Source: Lachnospiraceae bacterium
GTDB lineage: Bacteria; Bacillota; Clostridia; Lachnospirales; Lachnospiraceae
NCBI GenBank assembly: GCA_021770245.1
Contig: JAETRI010000017.1
Coordinates: 1-54,034, forward strand
Direction: 5' to 3'
Length of the DNA: 54,034 nt
The position numbers and the translations under genes were made by a program. How positions within the stretch are numbered: the first letter of the stretch is position 1; the number at the start of each line of letters is the position of its first letter. The notes beneath the pieces are model-generated. The model made no database searches, was not told the origin of the DNA, and was given only the letters and a program-made list of their open reading frames with translations. Shown here in pieces: positions 1-7,891 of the stretch.

Positions 1-40
1 CCGGGCCGGCGAACTGATTTTCACGTCTGATGTGTCTTTA

Positions 41-69
41 ATTATAGGCCATCGCCCGAGAGGCTGCAA
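41..69 (-). promoter_or_regulatory. Promoter of a gene lying off the left edge
   Basis: On the minus strand there is a -35 TTGCAG (64-69), a 17-bp spacer and a perfect -10 TATAAT (41-46). Positions 1-48 closely repeat 1323-1368, which is the promoter/leader of the rpn gene in this window. I infer that a second rpn-type gene, transcribed leftwards, starts just outside the window. Confidence 0.6.
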
Positions 70-102
70 GCTTTTTTCGCATTTGCGCCAGATTTGCGCC
101 AG

Positions 103-175
103 AGTATGCGCATGAACGCCCCTGCTGCGGAGCCGGGCAGGGCGCAGGGACCATAGGGCCATTCATGCGTTTGTC
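103..175. repeat. P2-family palindromic repeat
   Basis: Imperfect palindrome with outer arms GCATGAACGCCCCTGC on the left and GGCCATTCATGCGTTTGTC on the right, around a GGGCAGGGCGCAGGG core. The same right arm recurs at 9628-9646, 24017-24034, 38094-38113 and 44735-44754. The arm supplies the last codons (ThrAsnAla-stop) of the rpn fragment ending at 163. Confidence 0.7.
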
Positions 176-1191
176 GTGATCTCCAACTCAAAATCCTCCA
201 TACTTTCCGCACCGGCCGCCAGTTGCAGCCAGCTTCTCAGGATCTGGAAATCATTCTCCTCCTGCAAGCGTTTTATCACCCGCCCCGGAATGTTTCCGTG
301 CCTCTCCAGCAAATCCTGTATGGCCTGGCGGAGCCCCTCTTCTCTTCCCTCTTCCTTCCATTCCTCCACATACTCTTCCCACAGCATATAGCTTCGTCTC
401 ACCTCCGGTCGTATCTTGATCCGCTCCGTGTAACCGTGCATCCTCTTCGTCGCCTCGTCCGTCGCATTCTCTTCCCGGCTCTCCTTCATATACCGAAGCA
501 TTCTCCCGATTTCTTCATTTCCACCCAATTCTCCCTCCGCGTTGAAGTAGTAAAAACGCAGGCCGTCTTCATATTAACCGACTTGCCGCGTCCTTTGCGG
601 CAACGCGATAAGAAATCGCGGATGCGATTTCTTATCTGCGATTCAATTTGGGCCGCCGGCGGCACAAATTGCGATTGAAAAATAAGCCATCGGGCTTATT
701 TTTCAATCTACAGTTCTTTTACTTCCTCACATCGATTCCGAATGCTGTATACCATCTGATTATACCCAAACGGATCCTTATCCAGGATCGTGAGCACATA
801 CAGGTCGGGAAGGTTCCCATAGTCCCTTTCCCCTCTCTTTAGATGGCTGCTGTCCGTCATTGCCTGATAGAACCGGTTCCGGCGGGCGAGGCTTTCCTTT
901 CTCCTTAGATGCGGCTCGATATCGTACACCCGTACGGCCGCCTCCTCTTCCTCTTTCCCGCCAAGCGTTTCCTCCACCTTCACGTCCAGACGGATCCCTT
1001 TGGCATCCGGCGACAGCGGCGGAACCACCTTCTGTACCGTCACCTTCACGCGGCCGATCCTCCGGCACAGCAGCGTCGACAGAAGCACCCGGCAGAAATC
1101 CTCCCCCCACCTCGCCGTCCGATGCCAGCCGGTTCATCAAAAAATCGTCCATTACGTTCAGTTCTTCCAGTTTCCTTTTCGTATAGCCCAT
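163..1191 (-). pseudogene. Rpn-family nuclease/putative transposase, disrupted
   Basis: Remnant of an Rpn (PD-(D/E)XK, recombination-promoting nuclease) gene. It starts at ATG 1191 (MGYTKRKLEELNVMDDFLMN, the usual N-terminus). After the codons for GEVG the frame is lost in a six-C run at 1103-1108; one base fewer restores EDFCRVLLSTLL. The second frame carries the nuclease core (RLDVKVEE, VYDIEPHL) and runs to VYSIRNRCEEVKEL, where a TAG belonging to an inserted palindromic repeat (574-707) stops it. Homology resumes at 573 with YEDGLRFYYFNAEGE and ends at 163. Without frameshift and insertion the protein would be about 295 residues, normal for the family. The frameshift might be a sequencing error; the insertion cannot be. 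Family identity comes from recognition of conserved blocks, not from a search. Confidence 0.85.
574..707 (-). repeat. P1 palindromic element inserted in rpn
   Basis: Read on the minus strand, this 134-bp element begins TAGATTGAAAAATAAGCC and pairs with GGCTTATTTTTCAATC (hairpin A). A GTGCCGCCGGCGGC stem and an AAGAAATCGC/GCGATTTCTT stem follow, and it ends with hairpin B (GCCGCAAAGGACGCGGC). Close copies lie at 6693-6863 and 7609-7742. Both ends show a TA dinucleotide, compatible with but not proving a TA target duplication. The proline codon usually found between EL and YEDG at this place in the family is missing. Confidence 0.85.
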
Positions 1192-1361
1192 TCTTCCTCC
1201 GTTTCCGGCAGGGACGGACGAAAAGGCTCCTCTTTCCGGTTTCCTTTAAGTATCGGCCCTGCCAACAAATATAGTGTGTGAAAATGTTGGCGAAGTGCCA
1301 AAGATACCCTGCCGGACCGGAACCGGGCCGGCGAACTGATTTTCACTGTTGATGTGTTTTT

Positions 1362-1390
1362 ATTATAGAGCATACATGGCGGAATTACAA
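1362..1390 (-). promoter_or_regulatory. Promoter of the rpn pseudogene
   Basis: Minus-strand -35 TTGTAA (1385-1390), 17-bp spacer, -10 TATAAT (1362-1367). It lies about 170 bp upstream of the rpn ATG at 1191. The 45 bp after the -10 box duplicate positions 1-48 of the window. I see no gene between 1192 and 1361. Confidence 0.65.
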
Positions 1391-1482
1391 CCTTTTTATA
1401 CCGTTCCTACACGGCAAACGACGATCTGTTACATAAACGGTTCTGCAGCGTCCGGGATACCTCTCCCATCCTTATCCGTCGT

Positions 1483-2442
1483 CTACGCTTCCAACGCGTC
1501 CAACAGACCCTTCAAATAACCGATCGCGAACAGGCGTCCCAGGGCCGTATATCCCGGCGCATCGTTTGTTTCCCCTGCCATCAGGGGCACGTGGTCTACC
1601 CGGATCGGCACATCGATCCCACAGCTTTGATACAGTCGAAGCAGGCGCGCCATATCCAGGCTTCCGTTATCATGGAATGTTTCCCGGAAGCATTCCCCAC
1701 AGCCCGTTACATTGCGGAAATGGATGAAGAAAATACGGTCCGCCAGTTTCGGAATCACCTGATAGAGATCCTCCCCCATTATGGCGTAGCTGGCCTGGCA
1801 CATGGTAACACCCACGCTGGGGCTGTCCGCAATCTCCAGGGCACGGCGGATCTTCTCATAGGAAATCATGATGCGGGCGATTCTGCCCAGCCGGGGCAGG
1901 GGCGGATCGTCCGGATGGAGGGCGAGACGGATCCCCCACCTGGCCGCTTCGGGCGCTGCGGCACGGATGAACCGGGTATAGTTTTCCCACAATTCCTCCT
2001 CCGTGATCTCCGCGTCCGTCCGCGGCCGGTATCGGTTCAGATCAAATCCCGTAACCAGAGCGCCTCCGCGTTCCGGCAGAGCGGCGTCGGTACGGGTCCA
2101 TCCCTCGTACGCCATGAAATTAAAGCAGAGGGTACGGATGCCGTGGGCTGCCATGTGGGGGAACATGCGGATCACCTTGTCGATACACTCGTCACACAGT
2201 CCGTCCCCGGTTTTGATATGGTCATGGAGAACATTCGGCAGCGGCTCCACCACCAGGGGATGCAGGCCCCGCTTTTCAAATCTCTCGCAGAGCGCGCTCC
2301 AGCATTCCCCGTCCGTCACGTCGAAATCCGGCGTTTCCGGCAGGCGGATTACGGCGTTCGTAATCCCGCACTGTAATGCATAGTCCCACTGGATCCCCTC
2401 CTCATGCCGCAGATAATCCGTCAAAATCATTTTTATACCCAT
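1483..2442 (-). CDS. Mannonate dehydratase-like protein (UxuA family)
   Basis: 319-residue TIM-barrel protein of the UxuA family, whose canonical members dehydrate D-mannonate to 2-keto-3-deoxygluconate in hexuronate catabolism. Visible signatures are HPDDPP (about 176-181), Cys215 in TMCQAS, HFRN (241-244) and RVDHVP (282-287), corresponding to the His/Cys/His metal-site blocks of UxuA. It is somewhat shorter than E. coli UxuA. Start ATG 2442 follows GGGAAAGG; ATG 2430 is an alternative. It is the last gene of the minus-strand carbohydrate cluster, separated from the GH2 gene by about 320 bp of tandem hairpin elements. The exact sugar-acid substrate is uncertain, since the sequence is divergent from E. 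coli UxuA. Confidence 0.82.
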   Translation of the reverse strand: MGIKMILTDYLRHEEGIQWDYALQCGITNAVIRLPETPDFDVTDGECWSALCERFEKRGLHPLVVEPLPNVLHDHIKTGDGLCDECIDKVIRMFPHMAAHGIRTLCFNFMAYEGWTRTDAALPERGGALVTGFDLNRYRPRTDAEITEEELWENYTRFIRAAAPEAARWGIRLALHPDDPPLPRLGRIARIMISYEKIRRALEIADSPSVGVTMCQASYAIMGEDLYQVIPKLADRIFFIHFRNVTGCGECFRETFHDNGSLDMARLLRLYQSCGIDVPIRVDHVPLMAGETNDAPGYTALGRLFAIGYLKGLLDALEA

Positions 2443-2763
2443 GCCTTTCCCGTTTTGGGTCTTCCCAAAACGGGAATAGGCCCAAATCCGTAAGATTGAA
2501 AATTTTAATTTTCAATCTTGCCTCTCATTCTGCCGCCGCCAGGCGGCATTCCATTCAGGGGATTTTGTGCATATGGTAACGTTTCCATGTTACCTGGCAC
2601 AAATGCCGGTTGAAAAAAGGCCATCAGGCCTTTTTTCAACCTAACTCCCATCTGCCCGCCTCGGCGGGCATACAAATCAGGATCGTGAAATCGAAGATTT
2701 CACGCTAACCAACATGCCGCGTCCTTCGCGGCAGCGCAGGAAATAAGCCGTCATGCCTATTTC
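2443..2763 (-). repeat. Four P1 hairpin units filling an intergenic gap
   Basis: The whole gap between the GH2 stop and the next start is palindromic. On the minus strand: (1) TTGAGAAATAGG...CTTATTTC, whose TTGA contains the GH2 stop codon, then GCCGCGAAGGACGCGGC; (2) CGTGAAATCTTCGATTTCACG split as two arms of a stem, then TGCCCGCCGAGGCGGGCAGA followed by TGGGAG; (3) TTGAAAAAAGGCC/GGCCTTTTTTCAA, a GGTAAC...GTTACC stem inside TTTGTGC/GCACAAA, then GCCGCCTGGCGGCGGC; (4) GATTGAAAAT/ATTTTCAATC, then CCCGTTTTGGG/CCCAAAACGGG, AAAGG and the next ATG. I see no coding sequence here. Confidence 0.8.
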
Positions 2764-5526
2764 TCAACCCACATCCAAGGTCACTTCCTGCGCGTTCCAG
2801 GCCGACAGACTGATCGTCAAAGGTTTCTCGGATCCCTCCGGACCGTCCGCCTCCAGCCAAATCATCCGCTCCTCCCCGGCCTCCAGCCAGAAGAAATTGT
2901 CCTCGGCCACGCTTCTTACCGAAAGCTCCCTAAAACCGATATTCACGGGAAAAGCGGCTTTTTCTCCCGTATTCCGGATACGCAGCAGGAAGGAAGCGCG
3001 CCTGCCGGCGCGGGTTTGGGAGACTGTCTGCGCCCATAACACGGCCCCTCTGCAGGCCTCCACCTGGGGCTTGAGCCACGGTCCCTGATCCAGCCTGAAA
3101 TTCTCCGTCGGATGGCTGCGGCAGCGTTCCGCCGTCCCTTCCTCCGCCAGCAGAGAGAGACACTTGGGCCAGTAAACCTGTCTGGAAAGCAGCCTTCCCC
3201 GCTCGCGCAGCTCTATGGTTAAGAAGAAGAACCGGTCGGCCCAGGACGGGTCCGTATCCATCTCAAATACGGCGTGATCCGCCTCCTTGGCAGGCAGTTC
3301 CTGCTTCTTCAGGCATTCCAGGCCGGGAGACCAGGCCTGCACACGTACCGTCTTGTGATCCAGTCTCTCGTCGTATTCGTTGCACAGCCGTATGGGAATC
3401 CGCAGGCTCTCTCCGGGCCGCAGGGAGATCTGAGCAAGCGCCAGGTGCGCTTCCAGGCTGCGGAAGGCATTTTTCAGATAATAGTACGGCGCGATGGGCA
3501 TACCGCCTCCGTCCACCAGCTGGATTCCCACCGTTGTCCAGGTGCGGCGGAATACCCAGGGCATCACGCCCGTCGTAATCGGATAGTTTTCCCGCAGCGC
3601 CTGCGCCAGGATGGCGTAGTATTCGCAGGAAGCCATCTGAGATGCCTCACAAAGCTCCTTTAGGACGATATTTTCCAAAGGCATGATCTGGGAAACGCGC
3701 GCCAGCATCCTCGGCACCCGTTCCGGCACATATTCCACAAAATGGTTCAAAAGCTCCGGGAACTGCTCCCGGAATTCTTCCCCGGTAAGCTCCGGTATCC
3801 GCTGCGTGCATTCCTTTTCACTCAGACACAGGCGCAGGGAACGATAGGTGGGAAAGCTGTGGATCCCCGTCTCCGCCACAAAGGGCAGATCCCGGTACAG
3901 ATGGCGGTACCAGGTAGGTTCCATATCCCGGTAGATATGGGCGCTTCCCTTATCGGGAGTGGTGTCATACCAGATGCGGGCAGGATCCAGAGCCTGCACG
4001 CTGCGGCGCATCACTTCCATGGACGCCGCGTTCCCGTAGCTGTAGGTGTTGAATTCGTTCCCGCCGCAGTGCACCGCCAGAGACGGATGGTTACGCAGCC
4101 GGTATAAGTTCATACATTCCTGGCATTCCAGCACGTCCTTCGGCCAGCCTTCGGTATGGGAGGTATTTGCAATGGAATGATCCTGCCACACCATCAGGCC
4201 CATTTCGTCGCACAGCCGATAGAAGCAGTCCGACTCCGGCACACCGCCGCCGCTCCATACCCGGACCATATGGACGCCCGCATTCCGCACCAGCTCCAGG
4301 GACCAGCGCAGCTCTTCTTCGTCCAGCCGGTACAGGGCATCCTGGGGCATCCAGTTGATCCCCTTTAGGAAAACGGGCCTTTCGTTTACCACAAACCAGA
4401 AGTCGCCCCAGCGTTCCCGCGCTTTGGGACCTCTGGAGCGTATCGTCCTGACGGTACGCACGCCGTAGTTGAAAGAGATGCGGTCGCCGGGATTTCCCTC
4501 CACCGACAGCTCCAATTCCACCGTATACAGGCAGGGATCCCCCATATCATGGGGCCACCAGTATTTCACGTCCTGTACAAGGAATTCCATCTGTGCGTAC
4601 TGGCTCTCCGGATACGCGCCGGCCCGCAGACTCTTCGCATCGTCCAGAATCTCCACCGGACTTGTATGGTCGTATACCGTCCTGCCGCCTTCCTTTTCCC
4701 GCATGGTGATGCGGAGCGCGGCGGACAGATCCCTTTTCTCCTGCCGCAGACCCTCCGAATAAGCAAAGGTGTAGTCCGGATTCTCTTCTTCCACCGCATA
4801 GAGCGGATGCAGCTCCTCCGCCTCCGGCCGGACGATCTCCACCTCCAGGCGCAGCAGGGCATCCCTCCCCGCCAGACGCAGCGTGGTCAGATAGGGCCGG
4901 GCCAGATGCAGCGGAGAGACAAATTCCAGACGGACGCCACGCCACAGCCCCATGACGATCCAGTCCCCGTTGCTGGTATGCGCATCCCGGGCGATGTTCC
5001 AGGGCACGATCTCCCGGTTCGCTCCGTCCAGATTCCGGCAGTCCCAGCCCTCCTTTTTCCCGTAAGTGCAGGCGCGCACCTCCACCACCAGTTCGTTTTC
5101 CCCTTCTATGCCAAAACGCAGAAGCTTTGAGACGTCCGCCGTCGGGCCGCCGGTCATCCCCTCATGCTCTCCCAGTTTCGTTCCGTTCAGCCATACTTTG
5201 GAATAATACGCCACACCGTCAAAGCACAGAAGGGCGGTTTGATCCCGCAGAGAATCGGATACCGGGAAGGTACGGCGGAAATACCATACCTTTTCATCCA
5301 CCCAGGCGTACTCTTTGCTGTTGCAGCCCTGATAGGGATGGGGCAGGACGCCGGATTCATACAGATTCCAGAAAAGGGAATCCGGAATGCGGGCGCGGTA
5401 GGACAGCGTCAAAGCTTCCGGCTCCTCCACGGCGGCTTCCCTGTATCCATATTCCCATATGCCCCCCAGGTCCAGGTGAGCGCTTCCCTCGCGGGGTTCA
5501 ATATAGTGCGGTTGATTCAGTTTCAT
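2764..5526 (-). CDS. GH2 beta-mannosidase-like glycoside hydrolase
   Basis: About 920-residue GH2 enzyme, the size and order expected of beta-mannosidases: N-terminal sugar-binding jelly roll (to about 220), Ig-like domain, TIM barrel, C-terminal beta domains. The acid/base Glu is in HCGGNEFN (E491) and the nucleophile Glu is in AETGIHSFPT (E552), both in the context typical of the mannosidase subgroup (GGNE and E-x-G-x-x-SFP). No signal peptide, so it is probably cytoplasmic and acts on imported oligosaccharides. I chose ATG 5526 (MKLNQPHY) because GGGAG stands 6 nt upstream; the frame stays open to 5586, but those extra codons are translated tandem repeat. The stop codon lies inside a hairpin repeat. 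Substrate (mannoside versus related glycoside) is inferred from subgroup motifs. Confidence 0.85.
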   Translation of the reverse strand: MKLNQPHYIEPREGSAHLDLGGIWEYGYREAAVEEPEALTLSYRARIPDSLFWNLYESGVLPHPYQGCNSKEYAWVDEKVWYFRRTFPVSDSLRDQTALLCFDGVAYYSKVWLNGTKLGEHEGMTGGPTADVSKLLRFGIEGENELVVEVRACTYGKKEGWDCRNLDGANREIVPWNIARDAHTSNGDWIVMGLWRGVRLEFVSPLHLARPYLTTLRLAGRDALLRLEVEIVRPEAEELHPLYAVEEENPDYTFAYSEGLRQEKRDLSAALRITMREKEGGRTVYDHTSPVEILDDAKSLRAGAYPESQYAQMEFLVQDVKYWWPHDMGDPCLYTVELELSVEGNPGDRISFNYGVRTVRTIRSRGPKARERWGDFWFVVNERPVFLKGINWMPQDALYRLDEEELRWSLELVRNAGVHMVRVWSGGGVPESDCFYRLCDEMGLMVWQDHSIANTSHTEGWPKDVLECQECMNLYRLRNHPSLAVHCGGNEFNTYSYGNAASMEVMRRSVQALDPARIWYDTTPDKGSAHIYRDMEPTWYRHLYRDLPFVAETGIHSFPTYRSLRLCLSEKECTQRIPELTGEEFREQFPELLNHFVEYVPERVPRMLARVSQIMPLENIVLKELCEASQMASCEYYAILAQALRENYPITTGVMPWVFRRTWTTVGIQLVDGGGMPIAPYYYLKNAFRSLEAHLALAQISLRPGESLRIPIRLCNEYDERLDHKTVRVQAWSPGLECLKKQELPAKEADHAVFEMDTDPSWADRFFFLTIELRERGRLLSRQVYWPKCLSLLAEEGTAERCRSHPTENFRLDQGPWLKPQVEACRGAVLWAQTVSQTRAGRRASFLLRIRNTGEKAAFPVNIGFRELSVRSVAEDNFFWLEAGEERMIWLEADGPEGSEKPLTISLSAWNAQEVTLDVG

Positions 5527-5710
5527 GATTACTCCCATCTGCGCGCCAAGCACGCACTCTAACTCAGGATGATATCCCGTCTGCACGCCAAAGCACGCAC
5601 TCTAACTCAGAATGGTCCCGTCTGCGCGCCAAAGCACGCACTCTAACTCAGGATGATCCCGTCTGCGTGCCAAAGCATGCTCTCTAATCTCAGAATGATT
5701 CGAAAGACTT
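5527..5710 (-). repeat. Four tandem P1 hairpin-B units with SD-like tails
   Basis: On the minus strand a unit of about 41 bp is repeated four times: a TGCGTGC-TTTG-GCGCGCA stem, then a purine tail AGACGGGA, then YCTGAGTTAGA. The last copy reads AGATGGGAG and serves as the SD of the GH2 gene starting at 5526. Stem bases differ between copies (GCATGC/GCACGC, GCGTGC/GCGCGC), mostly keeping pairing through G-U or compensating changes. There are no unique spacers, so this is not a CRISPR array. Confidence 0.85.
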
Positions 5711-5726
5711 TCCATGCCGCCTTCCG

Positions 5727-6692
5727 TTAAATCCGGACGGCCTGCGCCACGACGCAGAGCGGCGCATCCATGGGAATCCGCTCTCCCGTATCTTTCAGAC
5801 GGTCCCCCTCCACCCGGAAAAGGGTCACGCTGTTTCCGGTCTCGTTGGTACAGATCAACAGGTCCTCCACGATCAGAAAATCCCTGGGGGAAGCCCCGCC
5901 GCAGGGTGTGACCGAACACAGCTCCAGATTTTTTCCGTCCCAATGAAGGCAGGATATGGAATCGTCTCCCCGGTTGGAGACATAGACGTACTCCCCCTTC
6001 ACCCGGATGGCGGCCGCCGTGCTCTCCGCAGGATGACCCAGAGCGGATACGGTCTGACCCGGTATCAGCTTCCCGCCGCCGTAGGAGAATACCGTCACCG
6101 TGGAAGCCAGCTCGTTCGCACAGAATACCGTCCGCCCGTCCTCGCTGTAGGCCAGGTGTCTCGCCCCATGTCCCGCGGGCACGTGGGCCACGTTCAGGAT
6201 ATTCAGGGATGTGTCATAGCTGTAGACCGCATCCAGCCCCAGATCCACCGCCAGGAGGCAGGCGCCGTCCGGCGCGGGCATCACATAATGGGTGTGAGGC
6301 GCCTCCTGGCGCACAGGATGTATGCCCTTCCCTTCATGGACATCCAGAGCGCCTGACAGGCTCCAAATACTTCCCGACAGATAATTGGCCGCATAGATTT
6401 CCCCCTTCCAGCGGCACAAATGGCAGGCCACCACGCCCCGGGTGGATACCGGTTCTCCGGCCTGTACCGGACGCCCCTCCGGATCCAGGGTAAAGGAAAG
6501 CAGACCGCTTTCCTCCCCGTCCGCAAAGGGCCGGCGCAGCAGCGCCCACAGTTTCCCGTCCTCCGCGTACAGATACATCGGCCTGTCGCAGGGCGTCTTT
6601 CCCTCCCGGTGAAGCGTCCCGTCCTGCAGCGTATAATGCCAGATTCCCCCGTCCCGCACGCAGGACGCGAAATACAGATGATAATTTTCCAT
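5727..6692 (-). CDS. Lactonase family beta-propeller (6-phosphogluconolactonase type)
   Basis: 321-residue protein resembling the PF10282 lactonase family, which are seven-bladed propellers that hydrolyse sugar lactones such as 6-phosphogluconolactone. Blade-like repeats are visible (GEIYAANYLSGSIWSLSG, GACLLAVDLGLDAVYSYD, GEYVYVSNRGDDSISCLH), together with family blocks HTHYVMPAPDG, GPRH-like GHGARHLAYSEDG and SPRDFLI. No signal peptide, so cytoplasmic. Start ATG 6692 has GGAGGG 8 nt upstream, directly after a GCCGC/GCGGC hairpin. Next to a short-chain dehydrogenase and sugar-acid dehydratases it would suit opening of an aldonolactone made by the dehydrogenase; this is inference. Confidence 0.82.
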   Translation of the reverse strand: MENYHLYFASCVRDGGIWHYTLQDGTLHREGKTPCDRPMYLYAEDGKLWALLRRPFADGEESGLLSFTLDPEGRPVQAGEPVSTRGVVACHLCRWKGEIYAANYLSGSIWSLSGALDVHEGKGIHPVRQEAPHTHYVMPAPDGACLLAVDLGLDAVYSYDTSLNILNVAHVPAGHGARHLAYSEDGRTVFCANELASTVTVFSYGGGKLIPGQTVSALGHPAESTAAAIRVKGEYVYVSNRGDDSISCLHWDGKNLELCSVTPCGGASPRDFLIVEDLLICTNETGNSVTLFRVEGDRLKDTGERIPMDAPLCVVAQAVRI

Positions 6693-6863
6693 GATCCTAA
6701 CCCTCCATGCCGCGTCCTTTGCGGCGACGCAACATGAATCTTCGATTCATGTCTGAGAAATCGCGGATGCGGTTTCTCATCTGCGATTCCATTTGGGCCG
6801 CCGGACACACTGCGATTGAAAAATAGGCCCTCAGGCTTATTTTCTCATCGAAACCCTTCTTCC
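6693..6863 (-). repeat. P1 element between SDR and lactonase genes
   Basis: On the minus strand, hairpin A (TGAGAAAATAAGCC / GGCCTATTTTTCA), a GTCCGGCGGCC segment, GAGAAACCGC/GCGATTTCTC and ATGAATC/GATTCAT stems, then hairpin B GCCGCAAAGGACGCGGC followed by ATGGAGGG, the SD of the lactonase gene. Same order as the copy inside rpn (574-707). Confidence 0.8.
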
Positions 6864-7595
6864 TCACAGATGCATCCCGCCGTCCACCACCAGGTCTGTC
6901 CCCGTGATGTAGCGTCCCTCTTCGCTGCATAAAAGAAGCGCCGCCCCGGCGCAGTCCTGCGCGCTTCCGGCAAATCCCATGGGAATGCCCGCCAGCACCT
7001 TTCCGGCATAGGCGGCGTCGCCTAAAGCATCCTCGTTGCGCGGCGTGGCGATCACTCCCGGACTCAGGTTATTGACGGTAATGCCCTCCGGTGCCAGCTG
7101 GGCCGCCAGGTTATTTACCAGGCTCATCTGGGCACACTTGCTGGCCGCATAGACCGCCATGTCCTTATGGGGTTTATACTGCTGCACGCTGCCCACAGTG
7201 ACGATCCGCCCCCAGCCCTTCTTACGCATATAGGGCACATAGCGCTGGATTAAGAACAGGGAAGCCTTCAGGTTTGTCCGGATCTGCCTGTCAAATTCCT
7301 CCGGCGTGATCTCATCCCAGGCCCTGCGCACCTGGACCGACGCGTTGAGCACCAGGATATCCACATCGCCCGTCTGTCCGTACAGACGGCCGGCACATCC
7401 TTCCTGCGACAGATCCTCCAAAGCGATCTCGGCATTTCCCGGAATCTGTTCCGCCGCCCTTTTGCATTTTTCCAGGCTTGTCGAGCCGTGAACGATGACC
7501 CGGGCTCCTGCCTCCGCCAGCGCGGCGGCCACTGCCCGGCCGATCCCCTGCGTGGAACCCGTAACCAGGGCACGTTTTCCTGCTAAATCAAACAT
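6864..7595 (-). CDS. SDR family NAD(P)-dependent oxidoreductase
   Basis: 243-residue classical short-chain dehydrogenase. The nucleotide-binding motif TGSTQGIG is at 12-19, the conserved NAS at 84-86, and the catalytic Ser136, Tyr149 and Lys153 in the YxxxK arrangement. The C-terminal TGTDLVVDGGMHL is typical of the KduD/FabG-like branch. I chose ATG 7595 (MFDLAGKR) because AGGGGG lies 8 nt upstream; an open frame continues upstream through repeat sequence. In this cluster a role in oxidising a sugar or reducing a keto-sugar acid is likely, but substrate cannot be read from the sequence. Confidence 0.9.
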   Translation of the reverse strand: MFDLAGKRALVTGSTQGIGRAVAAALAEAGARVIVHGSTSLEKCKRAAEQIPGNAEIALEDLSQEGCAGRLYGQTGDVDILVLNASVQVRRAWDEITPEEFDRQIRTNLKASLFLIQRYVPYMRKKGWGRIVTVGSVQQYKPHKDMAVYAASKCAQMSLVNNLAAQLAPEGITVNNLSPGVIATPRNEDALGDAAYAGKVLAGIPMGFAGSAQDCAGAALLLCSEEGRYITGTDLVVDGGMHL

Positions 7596-7891
7596 TTGTA
7601 TACCCCCTACATGCCGCAGGATCTGCCTGCGGCGCTGCGATGAGAAATCGCGAACGCGATTTCCCATCTGCAATTCAGATTTGGACCGCCTGCGGTACAA
7701 ATCCGATTGAAAAATAAGCTATCGGGCTTATTTTTCAATCTATTCATCCATTCCGCCGCTGACGCTGGCGGCACAAATAGTCATATTTTTCAACCTATTT
7801 CCTTCCGGGAGATTTTGCAGGAATTCCTGCAAAATCTCCCTGTTTTCGACACCGGCGCCGGCTTACAGCCGCATTTTATGATTCATTTTGT
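7596..7891 (-). repeat. P1 elements between GH10 and SDR genes
   Basis: Two P1-like units plus an extra stem. On the minus strand: a perfect stem GAGATTTTGCAGG/CCTGCAAAATCTC (7832-7860 region), a partial unit GGTTGAAAAATATGAC...GCCGCCAGCG..CGGCGG, then a full unit with hairpin A GATTGAAAAATAAGC / GCTTATTTTTCAATC (7706-7740), GGGAAATCGCG/CGCGATTTCTC and hairpin B GCCGCAGG..CCTGCGGC followed by the SD AGGGGG of the SDR gene. Confidence 0.75.

Noticed and set aside
5527-5586. 20-codon N-terminal extension of the GH2 protein
   Set aside because: Translated tandem hairpin repeat; the well-placed GGGAG supports ATG 5526.
5527-5710. CRISPR array
   Set aside because: Repeats of about 41 bp are contiguous with no unique spacers, and no cas genes are present.
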